A stretch of DNA of 64,000 nucleotides from Molanna angustata (GCA_963576475.1 OY754990.1:5423756-5487755); one strand, 5' to 3'. Shown: positions 32,571 to 43,311, counted from the stretch's first letter. The notes: generated from the letters alone by a model not told the origin. Translations and numbers: made by a program.

Positions 32571-33708
32571 TCCAACTGTCGATTACATTCTCTTCGGCAT
32601 CGGCAGTTTAAAGCCAAGACGCGTGTATGAAGGTACATTTTGTATGGTGTAGTGGACTTTTTGCATGTCAAAAACACCAATTTAGAGGTTTCGTAGCATA
32701 TACGTTCTATATATATGGATGAATTCAGAATTTGAAGTAGAACATTTAGTGTGTTTTATGTGTGTCTTTGTGTCTGTATGTCCGTCCCCCCTTAAAACTT
32801 TTGATCCGCTCAATTTACAGAGCTCAAAATTTCAATATCGAAAAAAACTGAAACCCCCCAACAAGATAATTTAATTTGCTATAAAAATATTAACATTGTA
32901 ATAGTAGATTTCAATTTTTTTTTATAAAAATTGAATTTCGTGACGACATCCTTTCATACAATTTGTAAGGCAGTAAACACTACACAATATCTACGAGGAC
33001 TCAATAGTTATATGATACTTTATCTCCATACATACATACCATCATCCTGTTTTCATATCCTGGGTAAGAAAAAAATACTGACTTCCACACTATCCTATCC
33101 TGAGATATATACCTACATGTTTTATATAGAAAACAAAATACATACATACATACCATCACGTTATGTCCCTCACGGGGTAGGCAGAGAGAACCGAACGCCA
33201 CATTTTTCTATCTTGACACACATTCATCGCCTCATCAACATTCATACATCGTCTTATACATGTTCGTCTGTTGTTCATGCTTCTTACATTTCCATCTTTC
33301 AAAATATCGTTTACATGGTCATGCCATCCTTTTCTTGGGCGCCTGCGACCTCTTATTTCGTTCCTGCCAGCTTTGTATATTTTCTTCGTCAGGCGTTCTT
33401 CGTTCATTCTCCCCAAGTGGCCAAACCATCTCAATGTGTTAACTTTCATTCTGTTAATTACATCTTTCTTTATCTTACATTCTTTCCTTGTATCTTCATT
33501 CCGAACTCTATCATACATCGTTCTGTTACAAATTCTTCTTAGCGATCTCATTTCAACTGCATTTATTCTGCTTTCGTGCGACTTCTGCCATGTCCAGGTC
33601 TCACTTGCATACGTCAGGGTTGGCAAAACAAAATATCTTTGTACATATTCTTCAGTTATACATACTATCGCCATCGACAGTTGGATCTCATGTGTTACAT
33701 GCAACTAG
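32571..33708 (+). mobile_element. Helitron-like element, copy 4, with RTE insertion
   Basis: The 5' TCCAACTGTCGATTACATTC is preceded by A. The 3' end is a CATGTGTTACATG hairpin and CAACTAG followed by T. About 640 bp remain after removing the RTE insertion at 33141-33624, so internal sequence is deleted relative to copy 3. Confidence 0.7.
33141..33624 (-). mobile_element. RTE-like LINE 3' end, copy 3
   Basis: The minus frame contains YASETWTWQKSHESRINAVE, MYDRVRNEDTRKECKIKKDV and KGWHDHVNDILKDGNVRS and ends SAYPVRDIT. AAAACAAAATA flanks it (33130-33140 and 33625-33635), an 11-bp duplication. The frame stays open into the Helitron-like sequence upstream, producing a chance chimeric frame of 182 codons (33156-33704). 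Confidence 0.85.
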
Positions 33709-34214
33709 TTGATTACCAAGTCTACGCAATCTCTGAATCGGTGATAGAATATAATAATTATTACTGGATCATGTTAAAATAGTGGGTGCACTATTTTGAG
33801 CCGGTGACTCAGATCAAATTATTATTAATTAAATTTTTTCATTCTACCGACGTACACACAAGTCGTAAACCACCGGTGTTACATCTCTGATTTATGTTTT
33901 GTAATCTCTGAAAGTATCTCGATGTAAAATTATATATTTTATTAGGTTGTTATTTACTTTTACGATGCAAGTTTGTCGTGGCACACATCAGTTGTGTACA
34001 CATGTACATACATAAATGTAAGTCTTGTATTAGATGATGTCAAACCAACTACCCCAAACTTGAGTCCATAACGATGATTGGTACAATTTAGCGAACGTTG
34101 GCTCAAACGTTTCGGTGAGCTCGTTCAGTTACCTACTCATTGACATCTTTTTTACTCCTCACTTACCCTTCTTTTTTTTATATATATATAATGACATTAA
34201 CAATTCATACAGTC
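33709..34214. other. Unassigned sequence
   Basis: No gene seen. A short piece (TTTTTACTCCTCACTTACCC near 34150) matches the hairpin edge of the satellite-related repeat at 40105. Confidence 0.45.
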
Positions 34215-35165
34215 AACCATCGAAACCCTCACAGCGGTACTAATAACATTTTCGTTAAAACTCGTTTTAGCCAACTAAACCTCGCACTACGTAAACCACG
34301 TATTAGGCACTAATTCGTGGTTTAGTGGGTTTTTACTAATAATGCAAAAATGTACAAGGACTAAGTAAACCATGGAATACGGAATGAATCTTGTGTGAAC
34401 GCAGCCATTTAACGGGAATTTCGGAATTTTTCTTTACTTTATGCTATTTTTTGTTCATTCTCTATGACTTTATTAGCCGTCATCTATGACATCTATCGAG
34501 AATCGTATTTCTATGTTTGTCATTGTTTGTTTACTGCATGGTTTTGATGGTTTACTGTTTATGTATCGTCACGTTTTGGTTGAATTCCCAATAATTTAAC
34601 TTATTACAACATAACTTATTACATTTATTTTAAAACAATTGTCAATGAAAAATAAATATCTTCATTTATTTGCCTTCTTCCAAATAAATCTACGAGATGT
34701 CTAACTCCTGCCTTCGAAAATCTGTACTTTCTTCTAAAATTAATGTCGTCGTAATCAACAAACGGATTACAACGCACCTATGAACACATCTTATAAATTT
34801 TTGCGTCATCAAAAAACTTTCCACCTGCTCAATTTCTTGAAACGATCTTTCAAAATCGCCGATTCTATAATCAAACAGATTGTTGTCCACAATTAAAAAA
34901 AGTATTTCTTTAAAAATGACAAAATACAATACGCGCGGTCTATTTGACTTTTGACAGCTCACGAATTCACTATTGCTATTCCACCACTAAACTAGGGGAC
35001 CGGATGGTTTAGCGTTACCATGGTGATATAAACCATGGAATAAAATAGAAGTTTTAAAACTTGGTTATTAGTAAGATTTTTGGCCGTTAGGTTTTATTCA
35101 CTCTATTCCATAGTTCAACCTCGCTACTTTTTCGTTATTAGTACCGCCGTCAGGGTTTATCTGAG
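34215..35165. mobile_element. PIF/Harbinger-like element, decayed
   Basis: The ends are inverted repeats (AAACCCTCACAGCGGTACTA at left; complement with two changes at right, near 35130-35160). Inside on the minus strand is a remnant of a Harbinger-type transposase. The exact outer edge and target duplication are unclear because homology between the ends may extend further (GTCAACC). Confidence 0.55.
34625..34777 (-). pseudogene. Harbinger-like transposase N-terminal remnant
   Basis: The frame VRCNPFVDYDDINFRRKYRF continues SKAGVRHLVDLFGRR and then stops. PIF/Harbinger nucleases typically have NPF...F..RYRFS.E near the N-terminus before the DDE domain, and this pattern fits well. A different frame overlaps upstream, so a frameshift is likely. 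The catalytic region is absent. Confidence 0.55.
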
Positions 35166-35412
35166 GTTGACGAATTCAGTTTGATAATTTTAATATACAT
35201 AATTTATAAAACAAAAATAAAATAAAGAAACAAATTAGTGAGCAAGTAAATAAATACATAAATCAAAAAAACAATAAGAAATAAAAAATCCAATATACCT
35301 ATATACATATAAAGATAAATAGAATACGATGCAGGTTTCGACCTATGACAGCCGGTCAACTCAAGGAGTATACTTCTAGAGCACATAGCTGTCGTCATCG
35401 GACCTCATCTTA

Positions 35413-36240
35413 TTCTTCTTCTTCGTTTAGTAGACCTAATCGGTCTGTTCTTCAGAAACCATGCCTCCTGGGATGACGAAGTCCAGCTATCCTTCCATCT
35501 CTTATTTATTTATTTAATCTTCTTATACATATAATTAGTACACTGGCGGGCTCATTGCCTAATGGCAATTTTTCCAACCAACCAGAGTAAATGTTAAATA
35601 TACAAAACAATGTGTACTATGGCAATAAGTTAATCACATTACAAAATAAATAAAGATAGGAGAAGAAAAGTAATAAAAAAATACAAAAACAAAGAAGATA
35701 GCATATAAGAACAAATCATAGCAATGATAGGAAGACTAAGGGATAAGGAAAGGAAGAGGAGAGGAAGATGTAATCAGGTGTTGTCAGATAAATATTTTTG
35801 CTTTAGCCTTTTCTTGAAGATGTTTAGTGAGATAGACGACGTAATATCAAGACTTTGGCTATTCCATAGTCTAGATGAATGTACTTCAAATGAAGAGCTA
35901 AAAAATTCAGAACTATGAATAGGGATAGATAGTAAAGCACGTTCAGCAGATCGAAGTGGACGCCCGTTGCTTGAAAGATAAGTGAATTTATCTTTGAGAT
36001 ACTGAGGTAAATTTGGATTAAAAAGGACATTGTATAGTAATGACAAGATATGTATATTGGATGGTCTTCCGGGTAGGCGGCGCGGCGGCGGCCAGAAGGA
36101 ATTTCGTTCGCTACTACATATATATGCAAGTCTACCACTGTCCATCCTGGCTACGTGGTACCTCCAATGTCTTCTTCTGGATCTACTCCATCGAACGATG
36201 TCCTATGTATGTTTCACATGTTTTATTTATTTGAACATTC
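35413..36240 (-). mobile_element. LINE family F 3' end, copy 2, split by LINE E
   Basis: The 35413-35502 part matches the 3' UTR of copy 1 (TTTAGTAGACCT, CTATCCTTCCATCTCT) and the 36063-36200 part continues it into the coding end (complement of ATCTACTCCATCGAACGATG). A (GAA)n tail lies at 35407-35420. The block between is a later family E insertion. Confidence 0.7.
35503..36062 (-). mobile_element. LINE family E, copy 3, nested in LINE F
   Basis: The minus strand carries the 3' hairpin (ATTGCC..AATGGCAAT region near 35560), a (TTTA)n tail, and a frame reading HILSLLYNVLFNPNLPQYLK, PLRSAERALLSIPIHSSEFF and SSRLWNSQSLDITSSISL. This is the conserved C-terminal region after the RT. It is 5'-truncated before the RT motifs. 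The frame from 36145 to 35774 is open, which is better preserved than copy 1. Confidence 0.75.
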
Positions 36241-36283
36241 CGAACACGATTTCGGAGAGTTTTACTCACTAACCCAAGGAGAT

Positions 36284-36545
36284 GAGAAGTATTGGGGAGT
36301 CAACCTAACCCATGAAAGATTAATAAATTCGAATATAAATAATACTTGGATACATGACCCATGAAATGTTGATAAATAAAAATATTAATACTTGGGTACC
36401 AAACCGATAATATACATATTCATTAGTTGAAATATTAATAATTGGGTACCTATCCAATAAAAAAATTAAATATGAAATACGTGGGTACCTACCTAACCAA
36501 TAAAATGTTGAAAATTGAAATATTGAATACTTGGGTACCTAACTT
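36284..36545. repeat. Diverged tandem repeat, about 45-50 bp unit
   Basis: TACTTGGGTACC-like cores recur five times with interposed ACCAATAAAATGTTGA and AAATTGAAATATT. Unit length varies, indicating an old array. No function is evident. Confidence 0.75.
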
Positions 36546-37129
36546 AAACAAATTCTCTTGATCAAATTGACTGTTGAATAATGGGTACGTACCTATCTTA
36601 TCACGAATCTTATAATATTTTTGTTTGAATCTCAAAAAAATATGCTTGTTTAAATATCGAATATAATATAACAGCTGATGTTTTCGTTGAAACAATTAGT
36701 TTCCGTTATATGCAAAGTTTCCTTTGATATTATAACTGATGTATAAAATAGTCACGATATTCGATTATTAAAATATTATATTATACCTATTCCCTTTCTC
36801 GTCTAACCGGGGTTCGACCCAGTCATGAGGAAAATGAAATAATTTTTTGCCAATAATTTCTGAGCCATTGGACTAACGAATTTTCTCGAGTGAGGTAATT
36901 TTTTTTTTTGGAATTTCTTTATAGATAGATATAAGAAGTAGGGTTGGCACCTTCTGATCTTTCGATTCCGGCAGCTAATTATAAAAAAAAAATATTAATT
37001 ACCGGACTGAGCACCTATTCATGACCGCTACACTACTGAACGCGTACCCAGCTTTTAAAGATAATTTCGAAATACAATTTTAGATATTTTTTACATAATA
37101 TTTAACCTATGTATTTGATTTAATAATGT
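36546..37129. other. A+T-rich, with a possible tRNA-like fragment
   Basis: At about 36808-36840, CTAACCGGGGTTCGACCCAG resembles a B box with a T-arm stem, but no A box is found upstream. It may be the edge of an old SINE. Otherwise I see nothing. Confidence 0.3.
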
Positions 37130-37325
37130 CGGCCTTTGTGGCTTATGTGGTAAGGTATCTGACTGCTGATCCAAGGGTCCAGGGTTCGATTCCCGGTGGA
37201 GACACAGTTTTAAATTGTATCGTCAGTCTGGATCTGTGAGACTATCTGGATCTTGTTATTGGGTGCGTGTTTAATTAAAATTTGACATTATACCTGCTAG
37301 TTGCCCGAAAAGTTGAAAAAATAAT
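37130..37325 (+). mobile_element. SINE-1 copy
   Basis: It has the head TCGGCCTTTGTGGCTTATGT, a B box (GGGTTCGATTCCCGG), a GTGGAGACACAGTTTTAAAT body and a 3' end GCCCGAAAAGTTG with an A-rich tail. Part of the body (the CGATTAATATCG region) is deleted relative to 2429-2650. Confidence 0.8.
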
Positions 37326-37560
37326 ATTTATAGGTAAAGGGATTCAAGATAATTTCGCGAGCGCTGATCGTTAAGTTATGTGCTTCTCTAAGAAACAAAG
37401 CCGTTTTCCGTAAAACTTGTACAATTTTTTTTATATTTTATTATTTATACATTTCAATACAGCATTTATGCATAATTCAACAAAAAAAAATTATTTAAAA
37501 ATAATGTGTTATACTAGGCGGAATGCCTATTCTGAGGTAGCACTTTCAAGACATTTTGAC

Positions 37561-38849
37561 ATACATACATACATACATACCATCACGCCATGTCCCTCGC
37601 GGGGTAGGCAGAGAGAACAGAACTCCACACTATTCTATCTTGACATACATTCACCGCCTCGTCAACATTCATGCTACGTCTCATGCATGTTCTTCTATTG
37701 TTCAGACTTCTAACATTTCCTTCTTTCAGAATATCATTCACATGGTCGTGCCATCCTTTTCTTGGGCGCCCCCGACCTCTTTTTCCATTCCTGTCAGCCT
37801 TATATATTTTTTTCGTCAAGCGTTCTTCATTCATTCTTTCCACGTGACCAAACCATCTAAGTGTGTTAACTTTCATTCTAGTTACTACATCTTTCTTCAT
37901 CTTACATTCTTTCCTAGTGACCTCATTTCTAACTCTATCATACATCGTCCTATTACAAATTCTTCTTAACGATCTCATTTCCACTGCATTTATTCTACTT
38001 TCATGCGACTTCTGCCATGTCCAGGTTTCACTTGCATACATCAAGGTTGGCACTACAATTGCGTTATGAATGGCAACTTTAGCTTCCTTTGATACGTTAC
38101 GATCATTCATAACTGGTTTAAGTGCTCCATTCACTCTGTTTCTTGCCATAACTCTTCTTTCAATATCCTTATCAGGCCGTCCATTCCGTTGGAACATGCT
38201 TCCCAGATAAACATATTCGTCGACTTGTTCAAGCCATTCATTCTCTACTTTTATTTGACACGATGTTCTGCTTTCACACTTTTCAAAGACCATTACCTTT
38301 GATTTGCTAGCATTCATCCTCAGTCCGTACTCTATGCATCCTTCATATACCATGCTTACTAGATACTGTAACTCTTCCACGCTTTCTGCTAACAGGACTT
38401 TATCGTCTGCATACATCAAATCACGCACTGTTACAGTACTCAGTTTCAGACCCTTATTTTCATCCCTTAGGGCTCTTATGCAGAAATCAATGTACAGATT
38501 GAAGAGCCATGGTGACAACACGCACCCCTGTCTTACGCCACTATTTATAGAGAACCACGACGTTACTGTGTCGTTGACACGAACACATGCCTCGCTATTC
38601 TCATACAATGACGCGATTGCGCGTATCAGCTTGCTCTTCACTCCGTACACTGACAATATATCCCATAGTTTTTCTCTGTTGACTTTATCATAGGCCTTTT
38701 CAAGGTCTATAAAAGCACAAAAAAGCTTCTGGTTTTTATCCAGGACCTTTTCTGTAACCATACGCAGAGAAAAAATTTGGTCTATACATCCTCTGCCGCC
38801 CACAAACGCTCCTTGGACATCCCATATCTTGCTTTCTGTAACCTTTCGT
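37561..38849 (-). mobile_element. RTE-like LINE, copy 4, longest copy
   Basis: ACATTTTGAC at 37551-37560 and 38850-38859 is a 10-bp target duplication. The 1289-bp insert ends at its 3' side in (TATG)n, the short-repeat tail expected of RTE-type elements. It is truncated at 5' within the RT domain. Internal sequence is intact and the copy looks recent. Confidence 0.85.
37583..38849 (-). CDS. Partial reverse transcriptase, RTE-like, uninterrupted
   Basis: The frame has no stop for over 420 codons and is open at its 5' truncation. Counting from the GGRGC segment near 38803, visible RT motifs are FIDLEKAYD (31-39, first catalytic aspartate), GVRQGCVLSPWLFNLYID (89-106), YADD (131-134, catalytic pair), NASKSKV (164-170) and YLGSMF (199-204). 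A C-terminal region follows with YASETWTWQ, RWFGHVERM and RGRPRKGWHDHVNDIL. The endonuclease and the RT N-terminus are missing, so it cannot retrotranspose alone, but the conserved catalytic residues point to a young source element. Confidence 0.85.
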
Positions 38850-38859
38850 ACATTTTGAC

Positions 38860-39264
38860 AAAGGTTATATTAATAAATATAGCTAGGTGATGATTTTACT
38901 TTGCATTTTAATGTGACTAGACCCTTGAATTTACTGTGTGGGATTTTGGAATTCGAAACTTTAAAATATTTTAAATATTTTTTGGTCTGGAACTTCAAAT
39001 TCCCTACTTCCGGGACTGGAGATATTAATTTTCAGGTATAGTTTCCCAGAGAGGATCTTTCGGGATTCCCAGAATCCGAGGTGAGGTGGCAGCCCTGGGT
39101 AAGACATGGAGTGGAAAAGAGGACAGATAAAAATATTCGAGATGAACATTCGGATTAAATCATTTGATACGCCACTGCTTTCTAAACTGTTGCATTTTTT
39201 TTTTTGTAAGTATACAAAAAAAAAATTGAAATTAAGTAAAATTAAGTAATTTTGCATTACTAGC
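38860..39264. other. Unassigned sequence
   Basis: No gene. The stretch near 39050-39110 includes GAGGTGGCAGCCCTGGG, which may be an old transposon end, but no partner end was found. Confidence 0.4.
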
Positions 39265-39350
39265 AAGATGAGCATGTATGAGACAGTGTATCAATGTTGA
39301 TGAGGAGATAGAATAATGCGGTGTTCGGTTCTCACTGCCTACCCCTTGAA
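39265..39350 (+). pseudogene. RTE-like LINE tail fragment inside family C
   Basis: It matches the sense strand of the RTE C-terminal coding end (CATGTATGAGACAGTG, GATGAGGAGATAG, GGTTCTCACTGCCTACCCC). A shorter version is at 51285-51345 at the same place in the other family C copy, so it entered before that family was copied. Confidence 0.6.
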
Positions 39351-39950
39351 GAAGATATAAGTGGAGAGTAAAAAATACACTTGTCTATAAGAACACATAT
39401 AATATAAATATGAAGTTGATCACTCAATATTCCCTTACAGAAGCTATTTTACTTCTGTTATAAACATTTTTCATACAAATATGAAATTTATTTCACATTG
39501 ATATGGCAAACCATAGATTTTTTTCTTTAAATTTTGACAATCCTTGAATGCATTTTTGATGAGTGTATTTTTGTTGTATCAAAATTTCAAACAGTATAAA
39601 AATACCTCGATTTTCCAGATCAAGAGAGCTTTTTAAAAATTTGGACAGATGAAATCATAGAGAAGAAATTAACGGATATCTATGGAAAACTAATCAGCTC
39701 TTGGTCTATGCACTTTACACATATGATGTTAATGTGAAGTCGATCGGACTTATAGTTTGGCTGTAGAAAGGATACAAAAAGGATAATCCGTACGGCGAAC
39801 GCCATACGTCATACATACAAACACATCACGACGTAACTCACAGTGTGCACTCTCGACATGATACCCGTTGAGAAATTGATGTTAAAAAAATACGCTTAAA
39901 AATGTGAAATCAGGACATTCCACTATTCCATAGTGTGGAGAGTAAAAAAC
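39351..39950 (+). repeat. Dispersed family C, copy 1
   Basis: About 540 bp (39409-39950) is close to 51345-51853, from ATGAAGTTGATCACTCAAT to a terminal palindrome CCACTATTCCATAGTGTGGA. A GCGAACGCC-rich segment (39790-39815) lies inside. There is no coding sequence. The terminal hairpin resembles that of the satellite monomer. Confidence 0.7.
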
Positions 39951-40104
39951 ATATATCTAATCATAAATAAACGATTCTCCTAGGATAAGCAGAAGGAACC
40001 AGGCTACAAGTTTATTAAATTTTATTTTTAAACAACAGCTTTTTAAACTTAATTAAGGATACCCATCTACATAACATTTTATAAATATTTCATACTAATT
40101 TTTA

Positions 40105-40235
40105 CTCCTCACTTACCCAAGGGGATATAGTGGGGAGTTATGATTTCTTAATTTTTAAGGCTATTTTTTTATTGCAGATTATCAAGTGATATCATGCTGA
40201 GATTGTATTCTGAAAGTTTCATCACAATATATCTG
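40105..40235 (+). repeat. Single relative of the satellite monomer
   Basis: It has a hairpin (ACTCCTCACTTACCCAAGGG then ATATAGTGGGGAGT), then TTATTGCAGATTATCAAGTG and ATCATGCTGAGATTGTATTC. These align in order with GGAGAGTCATG, ATTATTGATAATTC and ATCATGTGGAGATTGTATAC of the 137-bp unit. An inverted counterpart is at 3846-3975. Confidence 0.6.
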
Positions 40236-40479
40236 TGTGTGTGTGTGCTATGTACGACGTCTTTATTTTACTTTGTCGATTATACACTAAAGTACTCATT
40301 CGATTCTATTGAAATTTTGCAAATTTGTATATCTAATACTCACTTAGACCCATTAGATTTTGAAGGATATCTGAATAGTGCTTCTCATTTTTTTTAACTG
40401 TCAAATATTTCAAAGTGACCCCAAGCTCAGGAAACATAAGATTAGATTTTATTATTTTCAAATAGGTAAAAAGGCACAT

Positions 40480-40757
40480 CTTCTTTCCCCTTAGCGCTTT
40501 TGTCCCGTTTCTATCGGGGTACGCTTTGACCATGATCCTGGAATTGGCGAGTCTGGTTATTACATTGAAGCGACTGCCATCTGACCTTCGTAACCCTTAG
40601 AAAGGGGAACCAGACAAATTGGATCATGGCTACATATAGCTAGTGATATAAATCCGCACATAGATTTTTTGAAAATCCAGAGATGCGTCCCCCGCCCGGT
40701 TTCGAACCGTCGACCTCACGCATGTGAGGCGACAACCTTACCGCTGGGCTATCACCG
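40480..40757 (-). mobile_element. tRNA-derived SINE, family SINE-3
   Basis: On the minus strand the head (40757-40685) folds like a tRNA: A box TAGCCCAGCGGTAAGG, anticodon-arm-like CCTCACATGCGTGAGG, B box GGTTCGAAACC. The downstream body of about 200 bp includes CCAATTTGTCTGGTTCCCC. It differs from SINE-1, SINE-2 and SINE-4. It is not a working tRNA because the acceptor ends do not pair cleanly and a body follows. Confidence 0.7.
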
Positions 40758-41371
40758 CTTAAAAAGGCACATCACTTTCATAAAATGGCATTGAAGAATT
40801 ATCAAGTTTTCGTTATAAAATATTTAAATAAAAAACATAATTGAACAAATTCATTTCATTAAAATGCTGAAAATTTTCCATACAAAATTTGAATACTTTA
40901 TGGAGTGACTTGTTATTGAGGAGTTTAGCGTTGACTACAACCAACTCGTTTTTATGTTAATAAGCATAATATAATGTTTTTTACGTCCATAAAACTATGT
41001 ACTAGATACTGGCCATTTCATTAGACTTTATTATAATTTTCGCCTCCCCATATGATGGTGTAACCATCGAAAGCGCTCAGGCTTATTTTAACTCATACGT
41101 GGAATAAAACTGTCTTTATACTATTTTTCATCATAAAAATCATCACCACCATCGGCTCAACATCCAAGGTGGGATATTTCTTTGAAGACTCTCAATATTT
41201 TTCCTATTCCCCTTATCCCTCTCCCTTCCTCTTAAATTGTGGTTGTACATTTAATTATTATATATACCTATATTAATATCTTTTATTTTAATTTTGTCAA
41301 TGTTTGTTATATGAACAAAGCTATTTGATTGATAAATTTTACGATATCTGTGATATAATAATAATAATAGT

Positions 41372-41580
41372 AAACACCTCCTTGCTCCCTGCGCAAGTGG
41401 CCGAGTTTATTGCCGTATGGCAATATCTTCCAACTTACCAGTGTTTCCGGCCCAGAGAAACAATATTTGCGTGAGAAATAAATTTAAAAGTAATTTCTCC
41501 TCTGCTGGGAATCGAACCCAGGAAGCCCCGCGCCCGCATAAAAACCAAACGGCTTACCAACTATGCCACGGCGGTCGGCA
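41372..41580 (-). mobile_element. tRNA-derived SINE, family SINE-2, with LINE-E-like 3' end
   Basis: The minus-strand head has an A box (TGGCATAGTTGGTAAGCC) and a B box (GGGTTCGATTCCCAG). Its 3' part reads GTAAGTTGGAAGATATTGCC and then a TTGCC..GGCAA hairpin, close to the 3' end of LINE family E copies (GGTTGGAAGAAATTGCC-type). Sharing a 3' end is how many SINEs borrow LINE reverse transcriptase. Confidence 0.75.
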
Positions 41581-41593
41581 TAGTTGGTAAGCC
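41551..41593. repeat. Perfect 17-bp inverted repeat at the SINE-2 start
   Basis: GGCTTACCAACTATGCC and its exact complement are separated by nine bases. The outer copy duplicates the SINE A-box region in inverse orientation just upstream of the SINE. Confidence 0.85.
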
Positions 41594-41677
41594 GACTATG
41601 CCGCTGATATAGAATATTTTTTCGTTAAGAAAACGTAAAATTTAACGTTTTTTTTTAATTGCAAGAATAATAATATC

Positions 41678-41855
41678 GGCCTTCGTGGCTCAGTTTGTTG
41701 GGTATCTGACATAGTTTTGAATTGTATTTTCAATCTAGATCTGTGAGACGATTAATATCTTAAATCTACAGAATGTGGCAACTTGTTATTGGGTGCGTGT
41801 TAAATTAATATTTGACATAGTACCTGTTAAATGCCCGAGAAGCAATATTAATAAT
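41678..41855 (+). mobile_element. SINE-1 copy lacking the B box
   Basis: The head CGGCCTTCGTGGCTCAG and the body from ATAGTTTTGAATTG onward are present. About 45 bp that hold the B box are missing between GTATCTGAC and the body. It ends near GCCCGAGAAGCAAT. It could not be transcribed by Pol III as it stands. Confidence 0.75.
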
Positions 41856-41859
41856 GAAT

Positions 41860-42690
41860 TTTAAATAAAATAGATGTAAAAATAAAATATTTTTTATTTA
41901 AAGACGTATCTTTTAAATTAACTATTTGGCCTTCTATAGCCTCTTAGAGTGATCAACTATTAGGGGCATTCCTCGCGCCCATGCCACTCTAGTAAACTGT
42001 CGTAAGGTTCCGATGAAATTTCCGTTAAAAATCGTGCAGAACTTCCGCAGTTGCGGAAGAATCAGAGGTCTGTTGCATCACTAAATAAAATAAAATATAT
42101 TCACATGTTGGGAATCCCTTTGCTTTGACTCTCAGTGGTGAGTGTTCAACTCTGTATTATATCAGCGATTTCATAAGACATTAGTTTTAACGAAGTTAGA
42201 AGTGTGAAGATTATGGTGGAAGAAGAAGAAGAAGAAGATATTATTATAAAAGGTGTGATATGAAAAAGTAGTTTGAACGGATGGGATGTTCTTTGCCAAG
42301 AGAGTTGGGAGTGATCGGTGAAAGTGATTTTATATATTCCTGTTCGGCAGACATATTATTTTAACCTTTTGCAAAAACCTCAGAGTGTGACCTTTATTTT
42401 ATGACAAATAATATTCAACCCCAACTAAAAAAAATACCCACATAAATTATATACATACACATACCATCCCGGCATATTCCTCGTAGTAGAAATAATATTT
42501 ATTTAAATAGATGTAAAAAACATATTATTCCCAAATAATTTCTAAAAATAATTAATACATCTTGTTTACGAGACTAATAGTCTGCTATATAGGGGCAAGT
42601 TGTGTTCCTCTGGACATTTCCCAGTTTCTAAATAAATAAATAAACATTTATTGAGACGAATAGAAGTTTACATACAAATACATAGACATA
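41860..42690. other. Unassigned sequence with small repeats
   Basis: It contains an 18-nt palindrome (CTTCCGCAGTTGCGGAAG, 42042-42059), a (GAA)n run near 42211-42237, and an A-rich AAATAAATAAATAAAC tail near 42633. I see no coding sequence. Confidence 0.4.
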
Positions 42691-42696
42691 TTATAT

Positions 42697-43311
42697 TTAT
42701 TTATTTATTTATTTATATAATTTATGTACATGTGTACAAAGGCAGGTTTATTGCCATAAGGCAAATTCTTCCAACCAACCCGAGCAACGTGAAGTCTCTT
42801 AGTTAAATTGGTAAAGTACTAATTATGTAAGTGAGAAATAAATTGATAAAAAATAACATAAAAGAGTAAGAAATATAAAAAAAATTACAAAGAGAAAAAA
42901 ATGAAAAGAGAGTTTAAAAATAAAAGAATAATGAAAATAACACTGATCATAGCAATGAGGAAAAGGAGGTTACGGAAGGATATAGAAGGAATTTAGGAAC
43001 TATTTGATAAATAAAGTTTTTTTAATTTACCTTTAAATATTTGAATGGATTGAGATGACGTTACTTCATCACTTAGGCCATTCCATAGTCTAGCTGATTG
43101 TACTTGAAAAGAGGAGCCGAAAACTTCTGTATTGTGAATGGGGATAGCTAGTGTAGTACGTTCAGCAGATCGAAGGGATAGGCCGTGACTTGACAAGAAA
43201 ACGACGTTATTTTTTAAATATTGTGGTGAATAGGGATCATAAATAGTCTTATAAAGTAATGACAGAATGTGAATGTTACGACGATCTCGTATCTTTGGCC
43301 AACGAAGTATT
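42697..43311 (-). mobile_element. LINE family E, copy 4
   Basis: The minus frame (43196-42993) reads SLRSAERTTLAIPIHNTEVF, SFQVQSARLWNGLSDEV and SIQIFKGKLKKLYLSNSS, the family E C-terminus. Upstream the reading LRWPKIRDRRNIHILSLLYK continues to the truncation at 43311. The 3' UTR carries the ATTGCCATAAGGCAAAT hairpin and a (TTTA)n tail on the plus strand. Confidence 0.8.

Noticed and set aside
40685..40757. A functional tRNA gene on the minus strand
   Set aside because: The fold is tRNA-like, but it continues into a 200-bp body and the acceptor ends do not match well, so a SINE head is more likely.
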